The notes under the pieces were generated by a model, which was not told where the DNA came from, ran no database searches, and worked only from the letters and a program-made list of their open reading frames with translations. The translations under genes and the position numbers were made by a program. Source: Bacteroidota bacterium (GTDB lineage: Bacteria; Bacteroidota; Bacteroidia; B-17B0; Aurantibacillaceae). Taken from it: a stretch of 64,000 bases of DNA. Positions 44,390 to 52,375 of the stretch are shown one piece after another (positions within the stretch are counted from its first letter, which is position 1; every line of letters starts with the position of its first letter). Where the stretch lies: the NCBI GenBank assembly GCA_013297775.1, contig JAAFIL010000010.1, forward strand, positions 1 through 64,000, given 5' to 3'.

Positions 44390-46648
44390 ATGAAAAAAAA
44401 TTTACTTCTTTGCCTTTTATTTTTGGTATTTAAAAGTCATTCACAAAGTGGGCTACACTTTCAATTCCATGGTATTAGCGGCGTAGAAGGGTATAGCTAT
44501 AACTCAGACACGCTTATTTTCCCTTACAGAGCAGCTAACGTGAGTACTTTTAATGCCGTTGGTATTGTGAACTTAAATACGGAGCAATGGACATCCACCT
44601 CTTACAGTACTGCATTTTCATTTAGCTCCACGAATATTACTAATTTCGTTATGAAAAACTTAAATGAAGGAATTTGCGTTACCCCAGGTAATCAGTTGGC
44701 CTTATCCACATCTAACTTTTGGCAAACAAGTAGCCCTTTAACAGGTACTGTTAATGCACTAGGGGCAACAAAGTTTGGGTACTACGGCTATATGGGTACA
44801 TCTGTGTGTTCGCAATGCACCTATAGTTTGGTATTTTCGAGTAATGGCAGTACGTGGACCAATTCGTTAATTGAATTAAATTCGTTCAATCCTCCTGTGT
44901 TTGCAAAGTCAAAAACAAAAGTTTATACCCTTCATAATAATTTATTGAAGGCCTCTACTAATGGCGGTGCCAGTTATTCGACGGTAAGTGGTACTTATAC
45001 TTTTAATGTAGCTTTTCCTGTTATCCCAAAAATTATTACTTTAAACGACGATACTATTTTTGTAGTTGCTAACCAATTTCACCGATCGTTTGATGGTGGT
45101 GCTACTTGGAGTACTATCGCTTCACCTACTTTCTCTAATGCCATCGGACAAATAGCGGCGCGAAATGCCAGGCAGTTGATGATTATAGATAAATTTCCAC
45201 CCTATAACATGTATTACTCTAACAATAGTGGCACAGCTTGGACAACTTATACAACGCTGCCCGCATTTACAAGTGGCACTACTCGGTTAATAGCCAATGA
45301 GAACTTTTTTTATTTAGCACCAAATTACAAATCAACAACAGGTCAAGTATGGCAAGATTTTTTAGCTAGTTCTCCTTCACCAAAACCTTATGCTATTGAT
45401 TTTACGGGCAATATTGGCTTAGTGGGCATTGCACAGGGTTATTTTGGGTATTCGACTAATAGAGGCTATAACTATTCATTTTTAGCCAATAAGATTAGTA
45501 GCGAAGATTTGATGGCTGTAAAAGCCGTTGATATAAATAAATTTTTGGTATGCGATCGAAAAGGGCAAATTTTTGTAAGCACCGATCAAGGTGTTACGTG
45601 GTCGCAAAAAAATAGTTCTTCGTTTAATAGCATACCTCGAAAGTTTACGGTATCTAATGATAAGAATACCATTATATGTACTTACCTCAGTAATTTTATG
45701 CGCTCGATAGATGGTGGTGCTACTTTTTCTAATGTGGCTGTTTCGGGCGGCGGCAACCACAGTCAAACATTAATTAGAGGCACTGGCCAAGTTATTAATG
45801 TAGCAGGAATTTTTTTACCACCAACCTTTACAGTATCTGGTTGGGAAATCAGTTCCATTTCCAATTCAAATATAAAAACAGCTATTTCTACGATACCTAT
45901 TAATTCGGGAGCCGAAGTTATTGTTGATATTGAAATGCGCGATAACCAAGTGGGCTATTTTGTTACACGCCGAATAAGTACGAATGAAACATTGATTTAT
46001 AAAACAAGCAATGCTTGGGTTACAACAAGTTTAGTGGCTACGATTCCTACACCTAGTGCGGGTACTGTTGCTTACGATGGTTTATACGGGCAAGTACAAA
46101 CTTTTGGGGTGGACACTGTTCTTTTGAGTGGCTCAGGAAATCCGGTTAATAACCAAACTAATTTTTATCACCGTTCTACAGATGGCGGCTTAACTTGGAA
46201 TGTTATTTATACGAATTTTAATAAGCCTCTTCATCCATTAGGCAATCGAGTGTATAAAATGGCATTTTTTAATTCTAACGAATACATGGCGTTGATTTCT
46301 GACAATTTATGTGGAGGCATTTCGCCGAGTATAGGTGTTTATTTAGGCACAATGGGTAGTGGTAATTCGGGTAGTAATATTGGCTTGGAAGAAATAAAAT
46401 GGAATACTGTTGGTAGAACGATTCAAGTATTTCCGAATCCAACCGCTAAAGCATTACACTTTAGTTATGATAACTTGGGGAACGGGATGAACGTTAAAGT
46501 TTTTGATGTAATGGGAAAAGTTATGCTTCAAGAATTTATTACTAAAACAAATCTGGTTATGAACGTTGAGTCGTTAAATGCTGGAATTTATTTTATTCAA
46601 GCTGAAACGGATGGATTAGTTTTAACTGGAAAATTTATTAAGCAATAA
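44390..46648 (+). CDS. Large T9SS cargo protein with BNR/sialidase-like propeller repeats
   Basis: 752 aa with a signal peptide (~1-19, ending SHSQ). The body is a series of beta-propeller repeats with Asp-box-like motifs: STNGGASYSTV, SFDGGATWSTI, STDQGVTWSQK, SIDGGATFSNV and STDGGLTWNVI. These repeats occur in sialidases and in non-enzymatic surface proteins; no catalytic Arg triad or FRIP motif is evident, so it is probably structural. A type A sorting domain ends it (VFPNPTAKALHFSYDN, VKVFDVMGKVML, NAGIYFIQAE, GKFIKQ). It is a single-gene unit. Confidence 0.82.
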   Translation: MKKNLLLCLLFLVFKSHSQSGLHFQFHGISGVEGYSYNSDTLIFPYRAANVSTFNAVGIVNLNTEQWTSTSYSTAFSFSSTNITNFVMKNLNEGICVTPGNQLALSTSNFWQTSSPLTGTVNALGATKFGYYGYMGTSVCSQCTYSLVFSSNGSTWTNSLIELNSFNPPVFAKSKTKVYTLHNNLLKASTNGGASYSTVSGTYTFNVAFPVIPKIITLNDDTIFVVANQFHRSFDGGATWSTIASPTFSNAIGQIAARNARQLMIIDKFPPYNMYYSNNSGTAWTTYTTLPAFTSGTTRLIANENFFYLAPNYKSTTGQVWQDFLASSPSPKPYAIDFTGNIGLVGIAQGYFGYSTNRGYNYSFLANKISSEDLMAVKAVDINKFLVCDRKGQIFVSTDQGVTWSQKNSSSFNSIPRKFTVSNDKNTIICTYLSNFMRSIDGGATFSNVAVSGGGNHSQTLIRGTGQVINVAGIFLPPTFTVSGWEISSISNSNIKTAISTIPINSGAEVIVDIEMRDNQVGYFVTRRISTNETLIYKTSNAWVTTSLVATIPTPSAGTVAYDGLYGQVQTFGVDTVLLSGSGNPVNNQTNFYHRSTDGGLTWNVIYTNFNKPLHPLGNRVYKMAFFNSNEYMALISDNLCGGISPSIGVYLGTMGSGNSGSNIGLEEIKWNTVGRTIQVFPNPTAKALHFSYDNLGNGMNVKVFDVMGKVMLQEFITKTNLVMNVESLNAGIYFIQAETDGLVLTGKFIKQ

Positions 46649-46694
46649 TGTTTATTTGACAGAGTTCATTTTAAAGCTATTCATATTAAGTGCG

Positions 46695-46721
46695 GTGCGC
46701 CAAGATGCAAAGTTCGTAAAG
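46695..46721 (-). repeat. CTTTGC-AACTTTGC-type repeat, inverted copy
   Basis: The minus strand starts CTTTACGAACTTTGCATC and continues TTGGCGCAC. It matches the forward copy at 47483 at roughly three of four positions. Confidence 0.5.
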
Positions 46722-46824
46722 AAAGATATGTTTGAATCGTTGGTATTATACTTAGTTGTAAATTAAATAAGCATAAAGTAAAAGCGAGTACTTACTAGTG
46801 TCTTTATGCTGTGGTTAATTTCTG

Positions 46825-46986
46825 ATACCAATATCGGTTCTAAAAGATACAAGTTGAACCAGAATTATTTTTCTTTTAGGCAACGAAAAAATTATAGGCG
46901 TAGCAAGGCCTACGGGTATAATTTTTGAGGAAGTATAAGAGAAAAAGAAACTGGGTCAACGTATCTTTTAGAAATGATCTTGGTAT
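46825..46986 (+). repeat. 161-bp hairpin repeat, copy 3 (MITE-like)
   Basis: Nearly identical to copy 2, same orientation. It differs by a few substitutions (for example AAGGCCTACGGG in the centre, GATCTTGGTAT at the end) and one extra A in the AGAGAAAAAG tract. It lies between the T9SS cargo gene and lpxC. Confidence 0.88.
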
Positions 46987-47482
46987 GAAGTGCATCTTTA
47001 ATGTATTGGTAAAACAAACTACTTAATTAACAGCTTTTATTTACGATTCAGAAAGAGAGAAAAAGCGAAACTAGCGGAGCAGCCGACATCCCTAATTTTA
47101 CACGTAACACGCTGCGCTACGAAATGTAAAAATCAATTTAGCAAAAAAATAGCTTGGGTTATGTTGAATTTATTAAATCTATTTTTTAATCCCTACAAGT
47201 AGGTAAAAAGAGAAATGATTAACTAACTGTAGTTGCGATTAGCTTTCAAATTGTATCTTTTATTTATTGAAAAAGAATTGGTGTAAAGTTGTTGGCTGAT
47301 TTAATTTTAGTGGATACAATAATTAAGTATTACTTCTCTAAAGGAGGTTTATCAGCTTCGTTAGCAGTCTTTATCCTTCTTGAACTTTATATTTATAATC
47401 GGGTATAGTTTAGTTTATCTAAGAAGGAACTGAAGAAACTATTTTATCCTCCACCTAGCACCAACACTTAACACGCTTCTTC

Positions 47483-47510
47483 CTTTGCCAACTTTGCGCC
47501 TTTGTGTGCC
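47483..47510 (+). repeat. CTTTGC-AACTTTGC-type repeat, forward copy
   Basis: CTTTGCCAACTTTGCGCC followed by TTTGTGTGCC. Together with the inverted copy at 46695 it brackets the repeat-filled gap upstream of lpxC. Confidence 0.5.
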
Positions 47511-47616
47511 ACAAACACTTAAATCGAACATGAAGTATTTAAGTAAACATTTCACCTGTTTATTTAGATAAAATTGTCTATATTAGCCACTATCTTAAAT
47601 AAGAATTTCAACACGT

Positions 47617-49035
47617 ATGAGCGATAAGCAACGAACTATAAAACAAGCCGTTTCTATTACCGGAAAAGGCTTGCATACTGGTGTACCAGTTACTTTAACT
47701 TTTCAACCAGCCCCCGAAAACCATTGGTATAAATTCCAACGCATGGATGTGGAGGGGCATCCGATTATTGATGCCGATGCCGATTTAGTGGTAGATACAT
47801 CGCGCGGCACCACGCTCGAAAAAAATGGGGTAAGAGTGCATACCACCGAACACGTTTTAGCAGCCTTGGTGGGTTTAGGTATTGATAATTGCTTAATCCA
47901 AGTAGATGCGCCCGAAATGCCCATTATGGATGGTAGCTCGTGGAAATTTATTGAAGCCTTAGAAGCCTCCGAAATTATAGAGCAAGAGGCCATGCGCGAT
48001 TATTTTGAACTAACCGAAAACCTAACCTACGAAGACCCTATTAAAAAAGTAGAAATGTTGGCGGTGCCTCAAGAAACTTACCGCTGCACGGTAATGGTAG
48101 ATTATAACAGCGATGTATTAGGCACGCAACATGCAGGTATTTACGATATTAATCAATTTAAAACAGAAATTGCCAAATGCCGAACCTTCGTGTTTTTACA
48201 CGAATTAGAAGTGTTATTGCAACACAATTTAATTAAAGGAGGCGATTTAGATAACGCCATCGTTTTGGTAGATAAAGAATTGCCAAAAGATAAACTCGAT
48301 CATTTACGCAAAGTATTTAATAAAGAACACGTAGAGGTAAAAGGAAAAGGAGTACTAAATAATACGGCTCTTCATTTTTATAACGAACCCGCTCGGCACA
48401 AGTTACTCGACATCATTGGCGATTTAGCTTTAGTAGGAAAACCTCTAAAAATACACGTGTTGGCGGCACGTCCAGGGCATGCAGGTAACGTGGCGTTTGC
48501 AAAAAAAATAAAAGAATCCATTAAAAAACAACGCATCGAAAAAGATTACCCTAAAGTGGATTTGAATAAACCACCCCTGTTAAACATTACGGATATTATG
48601 AAAATTTTACCGCACCGACAGCCCATGTTGTTGGTAGATAAAATTATGGAGCTATCGGGCGAACATGTAATAGGTGTAAAAAATGTAACGCTAAACGAAG
48701 AGTTTTTCAAAGGCCATTTTCCCGATAACCCAGTAATGCCAGGTGTTATGTTGATTGAAGCTATGGCACAGTGTGGTGGCGTTTTGGTTTTAAAAACAGT
48801 GCCCGACCCCGAAAATTACTTAACCTATTTCATGAAAATAGATGGCGTAAAGTTTAAGCAAAAAGTAATACCCGGCGATACGGTGGTGTTTAGTTTAAAT
48901 TTGATTACGCCCATTCGACGGGGTATATGCCACATGCGAGGTGTGGCTTATGTAGCCAACAAACCCGTTATGGAAGCCGAAATGATGGCGCAAATTGTGA
49001 AAGTAAAAAACATAGAAAAACCAGTATTAGCATAA
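47617..49035 (+). CDS. lpxC/fabZ: Bifunctional LpxC-FabZ (UDP-acyl-GlcNAc deacetylase / hydroxyacyl-ACP dehydratase)
   Basis: A 472-aa fusion. LpxC (about 1-305): KGLHTGVPV, the zinc His in VHTTEHVLAAL (His79), MPIMDGSS, and HKLLDIIGDLALVG with the second His/Asp zinc ligands. FabZ (about 325-465): ILPHRQPMLLVDKI with its catalytic His and FFKGHFPDNPVMPGVMLIEAMAQ. LpxC commits UDP-acyl-GlcNAc to lipid A; FabZ makes trans-2-enoyl-ACP for fatty acids. The fusion is a regular feature of Bacteroidota. lpxA follows after one base, so they form one transcript. Confidence 0.96.
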   Translation: MSDKQRTIKQAVSITGKGLHTGVPVTLTFQPAPENHWYKFQRMDVEGHPIIDADADLVVDTSRGTTLEKNGVRVHTTEHVLAALVGLGIDNCLIQVDAPEMPIMDGSSWKFIEALEASEIIEQEAMRDYFELTENLTYEDPIKKVEMLAVPQETYRCTVMVDYNSDVLGTQHAGIYDINQFKTEIAKCRTFVFLHELEVLLQHNLIKGGDLDNAIVLVDKELPKDKLDHLRKVFNKEHVEVKGKGVLNNTALHFYNEPARHKLLDIIGDLALVGKPLKIHVLAARPGHAGNVAFAKKIKESIKKQRIEKDYPKVDLNKPPLLNITDIMKILPHRQPMLLVDKIMELSGEHVIGVKNVTLNEEFFKGHFPDNPVMPGVMLIEAMAQCGGVLVLKTVPDPENYLTYFMKIDGVKFKQKVIPGDTVVFSLNLITPIRRGICHMRGVAYVANKPVMEAEMMAQIVKVKNIEKPVLA

Positions 49036-49036
49036 T

Positions 49037-49810
49037 ATGATTTCGAATTTGGCCTATGTACATCCCAAAGCAAAAATAGGTAATAACGTAACCGTCGAAC
49101 CTTTTGCCTCCATTTATGGCGATGTAGAAATTGGCGACAATTGTTGGATTGGTTCCAATGCCGTTATTATGGATAAAACCCGCATGGGTAAAAATAATCG
49201 TATTTTTCCGGGTGCAGTAATTGGTGCTATTCCTCAAGATTTAAAATACAAAGGCGAAGATAGTTTATGCGAATTGGGCGATAACAACACCATTCGCGAG
49301 TTTGTAACCATTAACCGTGGCACCCTCGACCGCATGACCACTAAAATAGGGAATAACTGTTTACTAATGGCTTATACCCATTTAGGACACGATACCATTT
49401 TAGGGAACAACGTTATCATTGCCAATAGTGGCAATTTAGCAGGGCACATAACCGTTGAAGACTTTGTGATTATAGAAGGTGTAGTAGCCGCTCAACAATT
49501 TGTAAACATTGGGGCGCACTCATTTGTGGCAGGCGCATCGCTTGTGCGTAAAAGCGTGCCGCCTTACATACGCGTGGCTCGCGAACCACTTCAATTTATT
49601 GGTGTAAACACCATTGGTTTGGCTAGGCGCGGTGTTGATAAAGAAATTATCAAACAGATAGAAGACATTTACCGCATCATTTTTGTTCGGGGTCATAACA
49701 TTAGCAACGCCCTCGAAATTGTTGAAACCGAAATTCCAGATAGCTTGCAACGCCAAGAAATTATTAATTTCATTCGATCACAAAAAGACGGTATTATTAA
49801 AGGCATTTGA
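49037..49810 (+). CDS. lpxA: LpxA, UDP-N-acetylglucosamine acyltransferase
   Basis: 257 aa. It adds the 3-hydroxyacyl chain to UDP-GlcNAc, the first lipid A step. The N-terminal two thirds are hexapeptide repeats of a left-handed beta-helix (VHPKAKIGNNVTVEPFASIY, IGDNCWIGSNAVI). The catalytic His lies in AYTHLGHDT (about 115-123). The helical C-terminal part (RRGVDKEIIKQIEDIYRIIF) is typical. It is one base after lpxC-fabZ and overlaps the ABC ATPase gene by one base. Confidence 0.95.
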   Translation: MISNLAYVHPKAKIGNNVTVEPFASIYGDVEIGDNCWIGSNAVIMDKTRMGKNNRIFPGAVIGAIPQDLKYKGEDSLCELGDNNTIREFVTINRGTLDRMTTKIGNNCLLMAYTHLGHDTILGNNVIIANSGNLAGHITVEDFVIIEGVVAAQQFVNIGAHSFVAGASLVRKSVPPYIRVAREPLQFIGVNTIGLARRGVDKEIIKQIEDIYRIIFVRGHNISNALEIVETEIPDSLQRQEIINFIRSQKDGIIKGI

Positions 49811-50463
49811 TGCGTTACAGTTCTATACACGCGGCATTACCTGTAACCATAAGCCTCACCGATTGTGGTAAAAAATTTCATGCGGAATGGATTTTTAAAA
49901 ATTTAAGTTTAGAAATTGAACCCCAATCCAAACGGGTTATACTTGGTGGAAATGGAAGTGGCAAATCCACTTTACTGCAATGTATTAGCACCGCCATTGG
50001 CCTAAATAAAGGAAGCATTACTTATCAAACCCATCAAACGCTTATTGCTAAAGAGGATGTGCAACGTTACATTAGTTTCGCATCGCCCTATTTACAACTC
50101 ATCGAAGAATTTACACTTCCTGAATTGTTAGCACACGTAGCACCCTTTAAACCCTTCCTTAACAACATGCCACTGCCGCAAATACTCGATACCATTGGCT
50201 TGGCAAAAGTTCAAACCAAATACATTCGGCAATACAGTAGCGGCATGAAACAACGCGTTAAACTTGCTTTGGCCATTTTAGCCAATTGCCCCGTGTTGTT
50301 GTTAGATGAGCCTATTAGTAATTTGGATAAGGCCGCTATTGCATGGTATCAACAGCTAATGAAAACCCATGCCGAAAATAAAACGGTACTTATTTGCTCC
50401 AATTCGATTGAAGCAGAATACGACGGAATAGTTAAAACTTTAGAGATGGAAGAATATAAATGA
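49810..50463 (+). CDS. ABC transporter ATPase subunit, orphan
   Basis: 217 aa from the ATG at 49810, which shares the A of the lpxA stop (TGATG), so it is coupled to lpxA. One ABC module: Walker A GGNGSGKSTLL (about 47-57), signature YSSGMKQRVKLALAIL, Walker B VLLLDEPISNLD, and a shortened H-loop region (LICSNSIEAEYDG) with no switch His. No permease gene is adjacent. It looks like the single-ATPase type that pairs with a separately encoded membrane subunit. A link to lipid A export is only suggested by position. Confidence 0.85.
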   Translation: MRYSSIHAALPVTISLTDCGKKFHAEWIFKNLSLEIEPQSKRVILGGNGSGKSTLLQCISTAIGLNKGSITYQTHQTLIAKEDVQRYISFASPYLQLIEEFTLPELLAHVAPFKPFLNNMPLPQILDTIGLAKVQTKYIRQYSSGMKQRVKLALAILANCPVLLLDEPISNLDKAAIAWYQQLMKTHAENKTVLICSNSIEAEYDGIVKTLEMEEYK

Positions 50464-50542
50464 GGGGGGCATCTCAAAAAATAAATAGTAGTAAGTTTAA
50501 AGCGTTTCATTTTTTTTATGCACATTTATTAAAATTAGTTAT

Positions 50543-51535
50543 ATGTTCACCATTGATACGCATACACACATTATCCCTAAACAGTTGCCCGATTTTGCAA
50601 AGCAATTTGGGTACGGCGATTTTATTCAACTCGATCACCACCAACCCAACAAGGCTTGGATGATGCAAGGCAATAAACGATTCCGCGAAATTGAAGCGAA
50701 TTGTTGGGAGGCTCAAGTGCGCCTCGAGGATATGCAAAAACATGGCATTCATCAACAAGTGATTTGCACCATTCCGGTTCTGTTCAGCTATTGGGCGCAA
50801 GCACAGCATGGCTGGCAAGTGAGTCAATTTTTAAACGACGATATAGCCAACACCGTTAGTCAACATCCTAATCAGTTTATTGGATTAGCTACTTTACCCA
50901 TGCAAGATGTTACCTTAGCCATAAAAGAATTAGAGCGTTGCATGCAGCTTGGGTTTAAAGGCATACAAATTGGAAGCAACGTTAACAATAAAAATTTAAG
51001 TGAACCCGAATTTTTTGAGTTGTGGGCGGCCTGTGAGTCCTTAAACGCAGCAGTTTTAATACATCCGTGGCAAATGATGGGACAAGAACATACTTCTAAA
51101 TATTGGTTGCCTTGGTTAGTGGGCATGCCCGCCGAAATAAGTCGTGCGGCTTGTAGTTTAATATTTGGCGGCGTGATGGAAAAATTTAAAAATTTAAAAG
51201 TCTGTTTAGCACACGGAGGCGGCTCATTTATAAGTACCATTGGGCGCATTGAGCATGGTTGGGAGTGTAGGCCCGATTTGGTAGCCATAGATAATCCCAT
51301 AAATCCACGCCACTACCTTCAACGCTTTTGGTACGATAGCCACGTTTGCGACCACCAATTGTTGCAATACACCATAGATGTTGTAGGCGCCAACCGTTTA
51401 ATGCAAGGCAGCGATTACCCTTTTCCTTTAGGAGAAGCCATTCCCGGAGAGTTAGTGCGCACCGCACCAATTAGCGAGGCCGATAAAAAATTAATTTTGG
51501 GCGATGTGCCTAAAGCGTGGTTAGGAATTCAATAA
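50543..51535 (+). CDS. Amidohydrolase-family decarboxylase, ACMSD-like
   Basis: 330 aa, TIM-barrel metal enzyme. Seen: the zinc pair HTHIIP (8-13, IDTHTH), IHPWQMMGQEH (about 173-183), LAHGGGSF (about 219-226) and GSDYPFPLGE (about 295-304). These are close to 2-amino-3-carboxymuconate-6-semialdehyde decarboxylase, an enzyme of the kynurenine/2-nitrobenzoate route. No other gene of that route is here, so the true substrate may differ. It starts 80 bases after the ABC gene and ends convergent to the Bat operon. Confidence 0.8.
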   Translation: MFTIDTHTHIIPKQLPDFAKQFGYGDFIQLDHHQPNKAWMMQGNKRFREIEANCWEAQVRLEDMQKHGIHQQVICTIPVLFSYWAQAQHGWQVSQFLNDDIANTVSQHPNQFIGLATLPMQDVTLAIKELERCMQLGFKGIQIGSNVNNKNLSEPEFFELWAACESLNAAVLIHPWQMMGQEHTSKYWLPWLVGMPAEISRAACSLIFGGVMEKFKNLKVCLAHGGGSFISTIGRIEHGWECRPDLVAIDNPINPRHYLQRFWYDSHVCDHQLLQYTIDVVGANRLMQGSDYPFPLGEAIPGELVRTAPISEADKKLILGDVPKAWLGIQ

Positions 51536-51573
51536 ACGCTAAATGATTGGTGGTATAATACTTTTCCTCGAAT

Positions 51574-52374
51574 TTAGATAACGCCAACTGATGAATTTTT
51601 AATCCAACCTTCGTTGCCATTATCAATTTTGATAAGCAACCAATCGCCGTTATTTTCAATAATATTAACCTTTGTACCTTCGTGTAACACAAATTTAGAA
51701 ACACCATTTAGCGTGGGTTCATTCATTATTTTTACATCCTTATTTAAAATGATGGCATAATTATTTTGACGTTTAGCACTTAATGCCGAGTAACCTAAAC
51801 CATAGCTCAAAAATGTACTGATGATACCTAAAAAAACTAATACAAAGCCCATGCGTTTTATGGCCAAATGCCGACTCACAAAAAATAGAAATGCAAAACC
51901 ACAACTTAAAAGTAAACACAAAATACTCAACCAGGCCCAAGCATTGGTTGAAAAAGTACTCAGTATATTTGATTTTACAACCGTAACAAAAAAGTTTTCT
52001 TTGGTATTTATTTTGTCTATTGTTTTTCCATTGGCAATCCCTAAATTGATGCGTACATCTTCATCATCTGGGTTTAGTTTTCGCGCTAGTTCATAATTAT
52101 AAATCGCTTTTCCCAATTCGTTATTTCGGTAGTACGCATTGGCCAAATTAAAATACAGTTGATAGGATTTGTATCCTTCTTTTATTAAACCTTCGTAAGT
52201 TGCAATGGCTTCTTTATATAATTTTTTATCGTAAGCCTTTTCGGCTTTTTCGAGGGGCGTAAGGTCAGTTGGTGAAGCAACGCCTACTAACGAAAATAAA
52301 AATACCACAATAAAAAACAACGATCTTTTAAAAGCGAAAAAATTTGTAAACGGTATGTGCGTTTGGCGTTTCAT
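51574..52374 (-). CDS. batE: BatE, TPR and SH3 protein
   Basis: 266 aa. N-terminal signal or anchor (about 13-31), TPR repeats (about 38-110, KLYKEAIATYEGLIKEGYKS, YQLYFNLANAYYRNNELGKA), two membrane segments (about 150-195), and a C-terminal bacterial SH3 domain (IMNEPTLNGVSKFVLHEGTK, NGDWLLIKI, GWIKNSS). It is the last gene of the leftward Bat operon, 1 base after batD. The Bat proteins are linked to oxygen tolerance and envelope stress in Bacteroides; the mechanism is unresolved. Confidence 0.82.
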   Translation of the reverse strand: MKRQTHIPFTNFFAFKRSLFFIVVFLFSLVGVASPTDLTPLEKAEKAYDKKLYKEAIATYEGLIKEGYKSYQLYFNLANAYYRNNELGKAIYNYELARKLNPDDEDVRINLGIANGKTIDKINTKENFFVTVVKSNILSTFSTNAWAWLSILCLLLSCGFAFLFFVSRHLAIKRMGFVLVFLGIISTFLSYGLGYSALSAKRQNNYAIILNKDVKIMNEPTLNGVSKFVLHEGTKVNIIENNGDWLLIKIDNGNEGWIKNSSVGVI

Positions 52375-52375
52375 A

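Larger units (their letters stand above)
46649..47616. other. 968-base intergenic region rich in repeats
   Basis: No believable gene. It holds an inverted copy of a degenerate CTTTGCnAACTTTGCG-type repeat at 46695-46721, copy 3 of the 161-bp hairpin, a hairpin at 47096-47131 (TTTTACA/TGTAAAA with an inner CGTA/TACG), and a forward copy of the CTTTGC-type repeat at 47483-47510. The lpxC promoter should lie in the last 100 bases, but I cannot point to a box. Confidence 0.6.

Noticed and set aside
47617-49035. LpxC-FabZ fusion as a novelty
   Set aside because: This fusion is the normal state in Bacteroidota.
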